Assembly: GCA_964017045.1 (NCBI GenBank) | Contig: OZ024806.1 | Coordinates: forward strand, 2,999,992-3,063,991 | Direction: 5' to 3' | DNA from: Omphiscola glabra | Taxonomy: Eukaryota; Mollusca; Gastropoda; Lymnaeidae | DNA length: 64,000 nucleotides | Part shown: positions 47,496-56,973 of the stretch, in pieces | How the letters are laid out: each line of letters starts with the position of its first letter | Position numbering within the stretch: the stretch's first letter is position 1 | The notes under the pieces: model-generated | Told to the model about the DNA's origin: nothing | What the model saw: the letters and a program-made list of their open reading frames with translations, nothing else | Databases searched by the model: none | Made by a program: the position numbers and the translations under genes

Positions 47496-48502
47496 ATGGT
47501 TCGGACCTACAAAAAGAAAGGAGGCGGGAAGTCCAATGCAACTAGCAAGACAATGGCAGATGCCTACAATTCTGTCATGGGTAAGCAGATGTCTGCCAAC
47601 CAGGCATCCAAGCATTTTGGAGTTGATAAAAAGGCACTTTTGAGGAGAGTACGAGGTGAAATACTACTAAATTCAAAGGAGGCAAACTGCTTTGATGTCT
47701 GGTCAAGACTGTTATTGTGTTGGCTGAGTGGGTCTGAGGCCACTGATGCCACTGAGGCTACTGAGGCCACTGAGGCCACCTAGGTTACTGATGCCACTGA
47801 GGCTAATGAGGCCACCGAGGCTACTGATGCCACTGAGGCTACTGATGCCACTGAGGCTACTGAGGCTACTGATGCCACTGACGCTACTGAGGCTACTGAG
47901 GCCACTGAGGCTACTGAGGCCACTGAGGCCACTGAGGCTACTGAGGCCACTGAGGCTACTGATGCCACTGAGGCTACTGAGGCCACTGAGGCTACTGAGG
48001 CCACTGAGGCTACTGCCACTGAGGCTACTGAGGCCACTGAGGCTACTGAGGCTACTAATGCCACTGAGGCTACTGAGGCCACTGAGGCTACTGAGGCCAC
48101 TGAGGCCACTGAGGCTACTGAGGCTACTGAGGCCACTGAGGCTACTGAGGCTACTGAGGCTACTGAGGCTACTGAGGCCACTGAGGCTACTGATGTATGT
48201 TTGAAGTGACTGAGAGAAGAAGCAGCAAAAAAAGATAAAGCTCCAAGAAAAAAGACCATGAGAAAAAGAAAGAAGAAATCTTCCAAATGGAGATGATAGT
48301 GACAGTGATGAGGATGATGATAGTGACAGTGATGAGGACGACACTGTGTGCCATAAGTGTGGTGTGCATGGAGGATGAGGAGAAGAATGGCCCTGAATGG
48401 GCGTGTTGTGACATTTAGTACCATGTTAAATGCACAGAAATTTCAGAAGCTGATATTGAAGCCATGGAATGTTTCTGTAAGAATTGCCTACAATCTATGT
48501 GA
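47496..48502 (+). pseudogene. pogo/Tigger-like transposase remnant: psq HTH plus PHD finger, DDE core missing
   Basis: The start at 47496 opens a frame with 'MVRTYKKKGGGKSN' and a psq-type helix-turn-helix (about residues 15-55: 'SANQASKHFGV', 'ALLRRVRGE'), the DNA-binding N-terminus of pogo/Tigger/CENP-B-type transposases. From codon 80 it runs into a 9-bp minisatellite (EAT repeats) and stops at 47781. After the array come a basic stretch ('REEAAKKDKAPRKK'), an acidic one ('DSDSDEDD') and a split PHD finger: 'CHKCGVHG', then in another frame 'EWACCD', one stop, 'YHVKC' and 'CFCKNC' up to 48502. The catalytic DDE/D domain (normally some 200 aa) is absent. A C-terminal PHD-like finger is known in some invertebrate relatives. 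Dead as a transposase; expression unknown. Confidence 0.7.
47730..48196. repeat. minisatellite, 9 bp unit, about 52 copies
   Basis: 'gaggctact' and 'gaggccact' (with 'gatgccact' variants) alternate for 0.47 kb. Open frames on both strands (EAT/LRPLRL-type on plus, SSLSGL or ASV-type on minus) are by-products. Confidence 0.95.
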
Positions 48503-48768
48503 AAATATTTGCATTGAACAGGCAGGAGCTTATTGCCCTCATTTTGTTAAATTTTTAAATAAAGTCATAATTAGTTTTAACTTTTTTTCACAATAAATTT
48601 TGCTCATTAAAGCTTGTGTACTTAAAGAAAGATGTGTGGTCTGTTACTTAAAAACATTTACAGTTTGAATGTAATAATATATATTTATTTCAAAGGGAAA
48701 AACAAAAAGTTCTTGAAAACATGGTGCTTAATTGCCCCCCTCCACCTTTTTTTTTTTTTTACATTAAT

Positions 48769-48782
48769 CCCCCCCCCCCCCC
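48769..48782. repeat. poly-C tract (14 nt) after a poly-T tract
   Basis: Run of C preceded by about 14 T at 48747-48760. It sits between the transposase remnant and the next TIR element. Confidence 0.85.
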
Positions 48783-48813
48783 AACCCTCTCTTACATTTG
48801 TAACAATAAATTC

Positions 48814-50034
48814 TTTTCACAGACCTGCCAACCTGCCCAGAAAAAAAATCTGTAGAGGTGGTGCATGCGGGGGGGGGGGGGGGGGGGCAGCGCCCCCAGG
48901 ATGCGCCGACCGGGGGGGGGGGGGGGGGGGCGTTGGTTTAAGATCTGTAAACTAATGCACTAACCTTTTAAATAAATAAAGAAATATAAAGTTACCTCCA
49001 TTGTCTTTGAAGAGTCCAAAGAACATGAGAAAATATACAGATTTATACAGTACAGGACAGAAGATCCATTTTATTTACATCTGTACACAGGCTGCTAAGA
49101 CTAAGAGTTCAGTTTTCCTGCTTATCCCTAGTGGCCTTTTTGCATTTGTCCAACAGCTCTTTGGACAACTGGAAATTACCATTGCAACTGATTTTAGATA
49201 CAAGCAAGTTAGAAAGATAAACTTTCATGCTTGCTCTTGTTTCATTGTAATTTTTCTTCACAATCTTCTAGCAATCTGCGAGTGTGGTAACATTTCTTCG
49301 ACTCTGGCATTAAAATGATCGGAGTTGGTTGGAGAAATATTTCCTTCAATAAGAGAGGTGGTCAATAAAACTTAGCAAAGAAATTAGACATGGATGTCGT
49401 AGATTCACTTCACTTTTAGCTGCAGTTGTATAACTTCATGTTGTTTTTTTGTTTGTTAAAATATGTTTATTAATATCATTGTACCCACCACTTTCAAATA
49501 GATTTATCCATTTAAATTTAATTAAGAAAAACTTTAACAAACAAACAAAAAAGTCAAAACAAAGCTGAATTATTTTTAGCCTGGTAAAAGGATGAATCGC
49601 GATCGGATCAATTGATAGTTGAAGAATGATTTGGAGATCGCGGCTCTCAGTGTCACTATCTACACGTCCGGCGACCGGACTGATCGACTATTAGCGGTCA
49701 CGTGACAAGGCTGACGGACAAATATCTCGCGCAACTTTGCTACGGCGGTCATGTGACTTGATCAAATATATAATAATAATAGTAATAGCCGGGCGAATAT
49801 CTCGAGAACGTATTCGTCCAGTCGCCGGTCATGTAGTCACTACGCAAAAATAAAGGAATGCACCACTTCACGTTGTATACGATTTTGTATATTTTTTTGG
49901 TCACTTTCGGATTTTTATGACGGGTGAAGATTATAATATTTGGAAAAACAGAATTTTAAGAGCTTTGTCGGAATGAAGGGTAAAAAATCCGTATAATTCC
50001 AACAAAATCGGAAGGGTTGGCAGGTCTGTTTTCA
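48814..50034. mobile_element. 1.2-kb TIR element, superfamily unclear
   Basis: Element 48820-50028 starts 'cagacctgccaacc' and ends 'ggttggcaggtctg', a perfect 14-bp inverted repeat. The flanks share 'ttttca' (48814-48819 and 50029-50034), a possible 6-bp TSD. It holds two runs of 19 G (48869-48887 and 48912-48930), a CpG-rich part at about 49600-49850, and no convincing transposase. The small frame at 49001-49318 (105 aa) has no known domain. A fragment of the same end recurs at 59185. Confidence 0.75.
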
Positions 50035-50159
50035 TACCATAAGTTACCTTGTCCAATTTACTTTCAGAAAATGTATATTTGTAAGGGTCTCTGGGCTAAT
50101 GCGAAGAGTTATCATCATGACGTCAATTGTGTGTTTTGTCCCAGGTTACGATAGGGTCA

Positions 50160-50283
50160 AAATCTGGGTTAGGGATTAGAGGGTTCAGGTTAGGTTTAGA
50201 TTTAGGGTTCAGGTTAGGTTTAGATTTAGGGTTCAGGTTAGGTTTAGATTTAGGGTTCAGGTTAGGTTTAGGGATAAATTTAG
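50160..50283. repeat. telomere-like degenerate repeat, about 24 bp unit, 4-5 copies
   Basis: 'ttagggttcaggttaggttt' plus 'agat' repeats four to five times and ends in 'gggataaatttagg'. It mixes TTAGGG with TTCAGG and TTAGGT variants. Length and degeneration fit an interstitial simple repeat rather than a real telomere. Confidence 0.85.
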
Positions 50284-50948
50284 GAAATAAGTTTGCGGGT
50301 CGCGGCAACCAAGATGGCGGCCATGGTAAAAAACGCTGTGATATCTCTTCACATTTACAGTCTCTGAATTCATTTAGTTAAGTCTGGGATTTTTGTCATT
50401 TTTGACAAGCATATTCAATATCTGATATTCAGAATTATTCATATGACATTCATTATGATTCATACTAAAAAAATGGCTTGATTGACGCTACCGAAAAATG
50501 TTCTTTACAGTTACAGAGTTATTAAATAAAAACATCCCTGTATTCATAGACACCTAGGCGATCTTTTAAAGAGATAAGCAAATTACCAATATGAGCAATT
50601 GACGAATTGTTTATTTACAATGAAAAACAAACAGTAAACAGTCTCCTCTAGTGTCTGCGCATAAATTTCTCCTTTCATTTTAGTTCACGCTAAAACGCTA
50701 GTTAACGAGATCAATTGAAGAAAGTTAAAACAGAAAAAATCCGAGATATAATTAACTAAAGTAATTTAAATTAAATGACATAGCATATATTATCTTGTGT
50801 TTAAAAACCCCATAGGTCTAAACAATCTACGTGATTAATAAATATTTTAATTTTTCACTGCACACACTACACAGAAGGGTATACCAGTGGTATGGCGTTT
50901 TATCTTATAAATGAAAATGAAAAGCCTGGAATAATCAAACTGAAAGAG
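50284..50948. other. AT-rich non-genic stretch
   Basis: No gene or clear element. Confidence 0.5.
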
Positions 50949-51391
50949 CACGGGTTCCCAACCTATGGGATGTGACCTCAAATGGGGGTGTGAAGGGATT
51001 TCTGTAACTCGCCGACCGACTGAAACACAATTGCGTAGTTAGGGTTGGGGCCGCCCGGTGCGGGAAACGATTTTGCTGCCTATCATCCACTAAAAAACTA
51101 TAATAGGCCGAAAATACCGCAACTACATATATAAAAAAAAAATCACGTCCGAGGATAACCCTCCACGCCATCCTTACTACGCCCCTGCTGAAACCATAGA
51201 ATTAGAAATAGTGGATCTTATACATTTTTTTTTTCTTTTCTTAGTTGGTGTCTTAAAGTTTGAATATATCCTACTGGAAAAAAATATTTAAAAAAAATTA
51301 TCTACCGTAATTTATTTGTTTGATTAAAAAATCCCTTTTATTTTAAACGCATGGCGGCCGTGTGCCACTTGTAAACCGTTGAGAAACTGTG
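50949..51391. mobile_element. outer hAT-like MITE interrupted by another MITE
   Basis: Starts 'cacgggttcccaac' and ends 'gttgagaaactgtg', inverted repeats matching at about 11 of 14 positions. Flanks 'gaaagagc' and 'gcgagagc' match at 6 of 8 if the ends overlap by one or two bases, so the TSD is decayed. Removing the nested element leaves about 275 bp. Confidence 0.5.
51020..51195. mobile_element. nested hAT-type MITE (160 bp)
   Basis: Element 51028-51187: start 'caattgcgtagttagg', end 'ccttactacgcccctg' (12 of 16 in inverted alignment), flanked by 'ctgaaaca' and 'ctgaaacc', an 8-bp TSD with one mismatch. The ends are of the same GGCGTAG type as the MITE at 26909. It lies inside the outer MITE at 50949, so it is the younger of the two. 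Confidence 0.75.
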
Positions 51392-51619
51392 CGAGAGCTA
51401 CTGAGCTTAATAACTCTGCGACATTATCTCGCTTCTACGTGCCGGGGCCAATTGCTGAAATTAAAAAAAAAAAAAAAAAAAAGGTATTTTAAAAAAAGTT
51501 ATTTTAAAGTTTGTAATAGTTTCCGGGATAGAAAATTTCCCCAGATGGAAGGATTTCCTGGGAAATTTTTCCTACCTGTATAATAAACAATCTAATGAAA
51601 CCTTACTTGTTATGAGAGC

Positions 51620-51760
51620 CGCGTGGGACTTTTTTAGAGGTCTTTTGGAGGTCTTGGAGATCTTTTGGAGGTCTGTTGGAGGTTTTGGAGTTCTTTTGGA
51701 GGTCTGTTGGAGGTTTTGGAGGTCTTTTTGGAGGTCTTTTTGAGGTCTTTTGCCCCTGCA
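51620..51760. repeat. G/T-rich tandem repeat, units of about 12-25 bp
   Basis: 'ggaggtcttttggaggtctg' and 'ttggaggttttggag' alternate; period variable. Confidence 0.85.
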
Positions 51761-52796
51761 TTCAAATTTGATAGTTCACAACATTGTTCCACATCACAAC
51801 TTTGTGCCCCTTAAATGTCCGAGGCCCAGTCCAGGGGCTGCAGGACTCACGTGACGACTTTCTGCATGTTTTTAATTTTTAAGTTATTTCCTTTTTTAAA
51901 TTGTAAAAGAACCTTTCATTAGCAAAATAATTTAATTCCTAGGAATAGTTTCATCCCCGTGTCGTAGAAGGAATTGCAGTTGGGGGTCAGGGGGTGGGGT
52001 AAATGGAAAGTAAATTTGGCTCCGTGACAGCTTGCGTAAGACTTGAGCATGATTCTAAGAAAAATACTTAAATAACCCCCCTCCCTCCCCCCTCCCCCAA
52101 ACCTACAATGCTAGCTAAAGCTGGCTGAATATCCTGGAAGTGGGGCGCCAACAACAGCCTGCGTCCGAATGACTCGGCACGGTATTGATAGCACGCTTGT
52201 TATGCGTAGAGAGGTAGAGAGAGAGGGGAGGGAGAGGTCTAGGTGTTTACGTCTGATAGCAACACCAGCTTGTAGATAACAGGTGCTTTGAATATTGCCA
52301 AGTTGTAGAGAGAAACGAATGGACATGTTTATGCATAACAGTGTTAGCGAATAGAACATATAGGCTAACTAACTTCGTAACAGTTAAATCTTACAGGATT
52401 TTGACATTTCGATTTCATGCTTGGTGCATTCGACAAAGGTGAGTTTTAAATTTTACAGAACTAATTGTTTCACTTTTAACTATCGCATAAATAATAATGT
52501 TTTTTAATGACTTTCAGGTCGCCATCTATCTTCTAAGAATTTAAAAAAAAAAGAAAGAAACATTTTTACGGGAATTCCCAAATGACTACGTTAAAAAATA
52601 ATGCTTTCAAATTCAAAGGTTGCATGAGAAACACTATAAGAGAGTCTTATTGTGGTCTCTGGTCATTTGAGATACACCTTAGCTGAGTTATATTTTTGGT
52701 ATCTGGTTGTGTAAGATACATTATAATTGAGTAGTTATAATCACAGTGGCGTAAGAATGGGTGGTTGCATGTGTGAGGCAGTGCGAGGCTCCGTAA
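51761..52796 (+). promoter_or_regulatory. possible upstream region and 5' UTR exon of the protease gene
   Basis: No coding frame. A donor-like 'acaaag|gtgagt' at 52438/52439 could end a noncoding first exon that splices to the 3' splice site 'cctttattctacag' just before the ATG exon at 53611 (acceptor at about 53590). This is inferred from splice signals only. G/C-rich DNA at about 52140-52260 could be promoter sequence. Confidence 0.25.
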
Positions 52797-52891
52797 GAGA
52801 AGGACGCGGAGTCCACGACTGGGAGGGGCCAGGAGGAAGGGAAGAGAAGGACGCGGAGTCCACGACTGGGAGGGGCCAGGAGGAAGGGAAG
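52797..52891. repeat. 47-bp direct duplication (2 copies)
   Basis: 'aggacgcggagtccacgact' starts at 52801 and 52848 and the copies are almost perfect. Each contains the palindrome-like 'ggactccgcgtcc'-type core on the reverse strand. Confidence 0.9.
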
Positions 52892-52995
52892 AGAAAGGCG
52901 AGGTAGCCGCTACTGGAGGGATGAGAATGTCACTCTCCTTCATAGTGGGTATGCGCTTTCGTTGACACACAGATTCAATAGAAGTGGAAGGTGAT

Positions 52996-53039
<44 letters not shown>

Positions 53040-53226
53040 TACAGAGAGAGAGAGAGAAAGAGATAAAGTTAGAGAGAGTGAAAGAAAGAGCGAGAGAGAG
53101 AGAGAGAGAGAAGAAGAAGAAGAAGAAGAGGAACCAGAAATGAGAGAGATGATTTGTGTAGGCCCTGTAGATCTGTCTTGTGTACCTGTGAGAGTGAACT
53201 ATATATATATATATATATATATATAG
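52996..53226. repeat. (GA)n and (TA)n microsatellites
   Basis: Purine-only GA-rich sequence at about 52996-53135, including (GAA)n near 53110-53130, then (TA)n at about 53200-53224. The 80-aa frame across it is low complexity and not called. Confidence 0.9.
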
Positions 53227-53439
53227 CCTACATATAGAACGTGTCTAGTGTATGGGGGTGTGAGACTAGTGAGAGATTACATAAATATTATCAACTGCAC
53301 TCTGGTATCCTTGTATGTAAGTTTAGACAATATTAATTTTTTTAAAAATTGGAGTTATAAATTAATCAAGCATAACCCCCAAAAACATTTCAATCTACAC
53401 ACTTTATCGTACGACATCTGGCGATGGCATGAACTCACA

Positions 53440-53490
53440 CCACATGAACTCACACCCCTGCACATGAACTCACACCCCTGCACACGACAT
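53440..53490. repeat. short tandem repeat of 'atgaactcacacccctgcac'
   Basis: Two to three copies of a 20-bp unit about 150 bp upstream of the protease ATG exon. Confidence 0.8.
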
Positions 53491-53610
53491 CTGGCGTTAG
53501 ATTGAACTCACACCCCATGACTCAGACTTCACAAGCTCGTATTTATTAGGTGACCCTGTTATGTTATTTACTCGTAACCTTTATTCTACAGCAATTCAAA
53601 GAAGCAAAAA

Positions 53611-55414
53611 ATGTCAGATGTAGTGCAGACTGACCTGACCTTGAAGAGTCTGTTTGAAGGTGAGATTCAGATTCCCATTATTTACCATCTTTAGTTAAAG
53701 TAAACATTTCTTCCCGAGTGGATCTTGGATGGGGGGATGGTGGTGGGAGACAACGATGCGTGAACTAAAATCTGAAATCACAAGAGTATCTTAACGGGAT
53801 GTTTTGGGTACACATTTCATTTTGTTTATACTAATTCTATTATTATTATTATCATTATTACCGTGGTCTTATATAGCGCAGTACCACAGCCTAGGGCTAG
53901 GCTCACCACAGCCTAGGGCTAGGCTCACCGCAGCCTAGGACTAGGCTCACCGCAGTCTAGTAGGCTCACCGCACATCACATAAAAAAAAAATTATAAAAA
54001 AAATCATGTAATCAAACAGTTACATAAAAGTATTACATATACACATGTATTCAATAGAATCTTTCGTTAAATTAATATAATTTTGATTCAGAACATCAGA
54101 CAGAACAAACAAATAAGTTTGTACCAATTTTTTGTAAAATAAATCACTCGAATTATTTGACTCTGTGTTTTACCAATCTAGCGAATTGGCATTTTTTCCC
54201 CTTCATTCTAAAACCTTATTATCCTCTAATATGCTGTAATACTTTCAGGAAATCATGAGGTCGCAGACATTAAGATGGAAGCCAGCTCACTTCCGTTTGT
54301 CTTCGAATGCGAGAAGCATAAAAAATACAACAGTCACGACGGTTTCATACCGTATAAAGACTTCTGCCTGGACAGTCTTCCGGAACGTTACAGAGATCAC
54401 CGCTTGCTGGACGTCATCAAAGTCATCGCCTTTCTCACAGTGAGGATTGACGTCACATACACCAGCCCAGCGAGGCCGTCTGCTTATCCGTGCAGCGAGT
54501 CTCGGGGACGCACGGCGAAGCGTTCGGGGACCGGTCGCATCGGAATGGTGTGGAAGTACACGGACAACGACACGCGCGCGGACAACGACCACCGCAGTTG
54601 TCCGTGCAGCGCGTGCAAAAAGTCGGAGAGCCCCGTGAAAAACTGGGGCTTGATTCGGGTCATCACGGCGGTGCATGTCGTCTATGACAAGGCCGAGGCC
54701 CTGAAGGCGACATGTCGGTTTGGTTACGATTCATATAAAAGCCCTACAGTCATTTTCGAAGGCGTCGACATGGAGAGAGCAGACGTCAACGATGACAGGT
54801 GTCATCTGTCGTGCGTCACCCACGACCTTGAACTCTTGGACAAGCTCAAGCTCCAGTGGTCGCGGTATCCGGCGCTCCACAAAAAAGTGACGGAGAAATT
54901 TAAGGATCCTGACGACAAACTCGTCGTCATCGTGTCACACCCCCATGGCTGCAGCAAACACGTGTCTCTTGGGTCGTGGACCAACAAGGTGATCACGGGC
55001 GCGACTTCGACCGGTCAGGGGGCGCCCTCGCCCGATCAGGATGCGCCCTCGCCCGGACAGGGCGCGTCCTCTCCCAGTCAAGGCGCGTCCTCGCCCATTC
55101 AGGGTGCATCCTCGCTCGGTCATAACACCTCCTCGCCCGGACAGGGCGCGTCCTCTCCCGGTCAGGGTGCGTCCTCGCCCGGTCAGGGCGCGTCCTCGCC
55201 CGGTCAAAACGCCTCCTCACCCGGTCAGGGCGCGTCCCCACCTGTTCACCCCTTCGTCAAGTACACATACACGACGACAACATGTCCCGGTTCTAGCGGG
55301 GCCACGGTGTACGTCATGGGGAGGACGTGGGGACTATGGTACAATCAGATCCACAGTGGTCATAAAATAAATGACACCTACGACTACAACTACAGTGGAA
55401 ACGGTTGCCACTGA
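53611..55414 (+). CDS. trypsin-fold (PA clan) protease-like protein, two exons
   Basis: Exon 1 is 53611-53659 ('MSDVVQTDLTLKSLFE' plus one base), exon 2 is 54249-55414. The 589-bp intron has GT-AG ends (donor 'GAAG|GTGAGA', acceptor 'ctttcag|GAA') and keeps the frame, giving 404 aa with stop TGA. Trypsin-type landmarks in order: 'ITAVHVV' with His159 (equivalent of TAAHC), 'THDLELLD' with Asp209 (equivalent of DIALL), 'CPGSSGATVY' with Ser366 (equivalent of GDSGGP). Between Asp and Ser sits a proline/serine/glutamine-rich stretch (about residues 271-348) made of heptads 'GQGASSP'. No signal peptide is visible, so it may be cytosolic. Exon 2 is much more GC-rich than its surroundings. AATAAA follows at 55440. 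The third motif lacks the usual Asp before Ser, so enzymatic activity is uncertain. Substrate unknown. Confidence 0.8.
53881..53972. repeat. 22-bp tandem repeat in the protease intron
   Basis: About four copies of 'cagcctagggctaggctcac' following a 'ttatatagcgcagtaccaca' block that resembles the LINE-tail family at 2110 and 31870. Confidence 0.8.
55008..55247 (+). repeat. coding minisatellite, 21 bp unit, about 11 copies
   Basis: 'ggtcagggcgcgtcctcgcc' plus one base repeats in frame in exon 2 of the protease gene and encodes the heptad Gly-Gln-Gly-Ala-Ser-Ser-Pro. Variants: His-Asn-Thr, Asp-Gln, Gln-Asn. The minus strand is also open across it (Arg-rich), a by-product of the 21-bp period. 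Confidence 0.95.
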
Positions 55415-55439
55415 GGAGACTCCATGTCTTGAAAAGCTA

Positions 55440-55449
55440 AATAAATAAA
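55440..55449 (+). terminator. poly(A) signal of the protease gene
   Basis: Two overlapping AATAAA hexamers at 55440-55445 and 55444-55449, 26 bases after the stop codon. Confidence 0.7.
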
Positions 55450-55659
55450 GTATAAGAACATGGTATGCTAAACTTGAATTCAAAAACGTCAAAATCTTTT
55501 GTCCTGTCTATGAATTCAAGTTTAGCACACCCAGTTCTTAAATTTTATTTGCACAACTTGAATGCAGTCCTTCAATTATTATCGTAAATAAATATGATAG
55601 TATGAGAACGTAGACAATATATTAGTGAACTTGAATTTTGTTTCATTTAAAATCCATTT

Positions 55660-56040
55660 GAAGATCTTCAACTGTCACTATGTATTAATTAACATCCATT
55701 TAATTTAAGATCTTCAACTGTCACTATGTATTAATTAGATCTTCAACTGTCACTATATATTAATTAACATCCATTTAATTTAAGATCTTCAACTGTCACT
55801 ATGTATTAATTAGATGTTCAACTGTCACTATATATTAATTAACATCCATTTAATTTAAGATCTTCAACTGTCACTATGTATTAATTAGATATTCAACTGT
55901 CACTATATATTAATTAACATCCATTTAATTTAAGATCTTCAACTGTCACTTTGTATTAATAAAATCCACATCATTGTCACCATATTATTAAGATCTTCAA
56001 CTGTCACTTTGTATTAATCAATTAACATTTAACATCCATG
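55660..56040. repeat. complex tandem repeat ('gatcttcaactgtcac')
   Basis: Units 'gatcttcaactgtcactatg' plus 'tattaatta' alternate with 'acatccatttaatttaa', forming a higher-order period of about 80 bp, four to five times. AT-rich; immediately downstream of the protease gene. Confidence 0.85.
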
Positions 56041-56440
56041 TCATGTGAAGATCTGGAGAGGACATTAAATGGTTTGAGACGAGTTTTCAAGGAATGTACA
56101 TTTAAATAGCCATTTTTAAGATTTGTCATTTAATCAATTCAGCTTTGTTTAAAATCTGATTAGAATTACAACATAAATATAAAATTTAAATTTAAAAAAT
56201 AAAGTTTTTCAAAGAAACAGTTAAAAACAAATTAAAAAATCTAAATTATATTTTTCAGAAGCAAAGAATAGTTACATTTCTTTAGCCAGAAGTCTAAATT
56301 AATTTTACTGCATTCAAAAGTGTTTCTTTAATTAATGATGTTGTATTTATATATGTAATTTTTGTGTTATCAGTGTTTTAATTTTACTTAATATAGCAAG
56401 TAAATGATACAGGTTTTCCCCTATACTTTGTTTTACATAC

Positions 56441-56973
56441 CGGTATTTCAGAGGCATAATAGCTATGATATTTTTCACCTGGGGACGAAATATAAAATTG
56501 GCGCCCCAGCCCCCTCCCCCTTTAATTACATTTTTCCATTAAAAATTAAAAAAAAAATAAAACATTGTATTTAAAGTAGGAAATTTATAGAAATTATAGT
56601 ACATGACCCACTCAGTCACATGACCCACTCAGCCAGTGTCGTAGACTGGTTTATATGGTTTACAAAAGATTTATTTTTCTAGATTTCACTGTGGCAAACT
56701 GGTCAATGACGCACTCAAAATCTGTTTTTTCCAATGTTTCTGTTTCAACGCTAAGAATAGCAAGATTGCTGAGTCAATCCGTTCCCATTGACAAAATAAG
56801 TAGGCTACAAGATGACACGTCTGCTGAGCCGCGCAAAGATCTTTTGACCGACTTATTACCCTTGTGTACTTATTATAATGTAATGTTGTAAGCCTCATTT
56901 TGGCGCCCCTGTACCTTGGCGCCTGGGGACATATGTACCCTTTGCAGCCCCTCGCTACACCTCTGCGGTATTT
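56441..56973. mobile_element. hAT-type MITE (517 bp) with 8-bp TSD
   Basis: Element 56449-56965 starts 'cagaggcataatag' and ends 'cgctacacctctg' (10 of 13 in inverted alignment), with a perfect 8-bp TSD 'cggtattt' (56441-56448 and 56966-56973). Its sub-terminal 'ggcgcccc' and 'tggcgcccctg' blocks are shared with the MITE at 26909 ('ttttggcgcccctaact'), so it is the longer form of the same family. The 78-aa plus frame inside (56655-56891) is without known domain. Confidence 0.9.

Larger units (their letters stand above)
46675..48742 (+). mobile_element. possible limits of a pogo/Tigger-like element
   Basis: A 16-bp motif 'gggggcaataggctcc' at 46675 recurs in inverted orientation at 47467-47482, 48525-48540 (each 14 of 16 matching) and, less well, at 48723-48739. 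The pair 46675/48540 or 46675/48739 brackets the transposase remnant below and may be its terminal inverted repeats. No clear TA duplication was found, so the ends are tentative. Confidence 0.35.

Noticed and set aside
47712..48424. Serine/leucine- and alanine/valine-rich frames of 210-214 codons on the minus strand
   Set aside because: They are antisense readings of the 9-bp minisatellite inside the transposase remnant.
52984..53226. 80-aa Glu/Arg-rich frame
   Set aside because: Translation of a (GA)n microsatellite.
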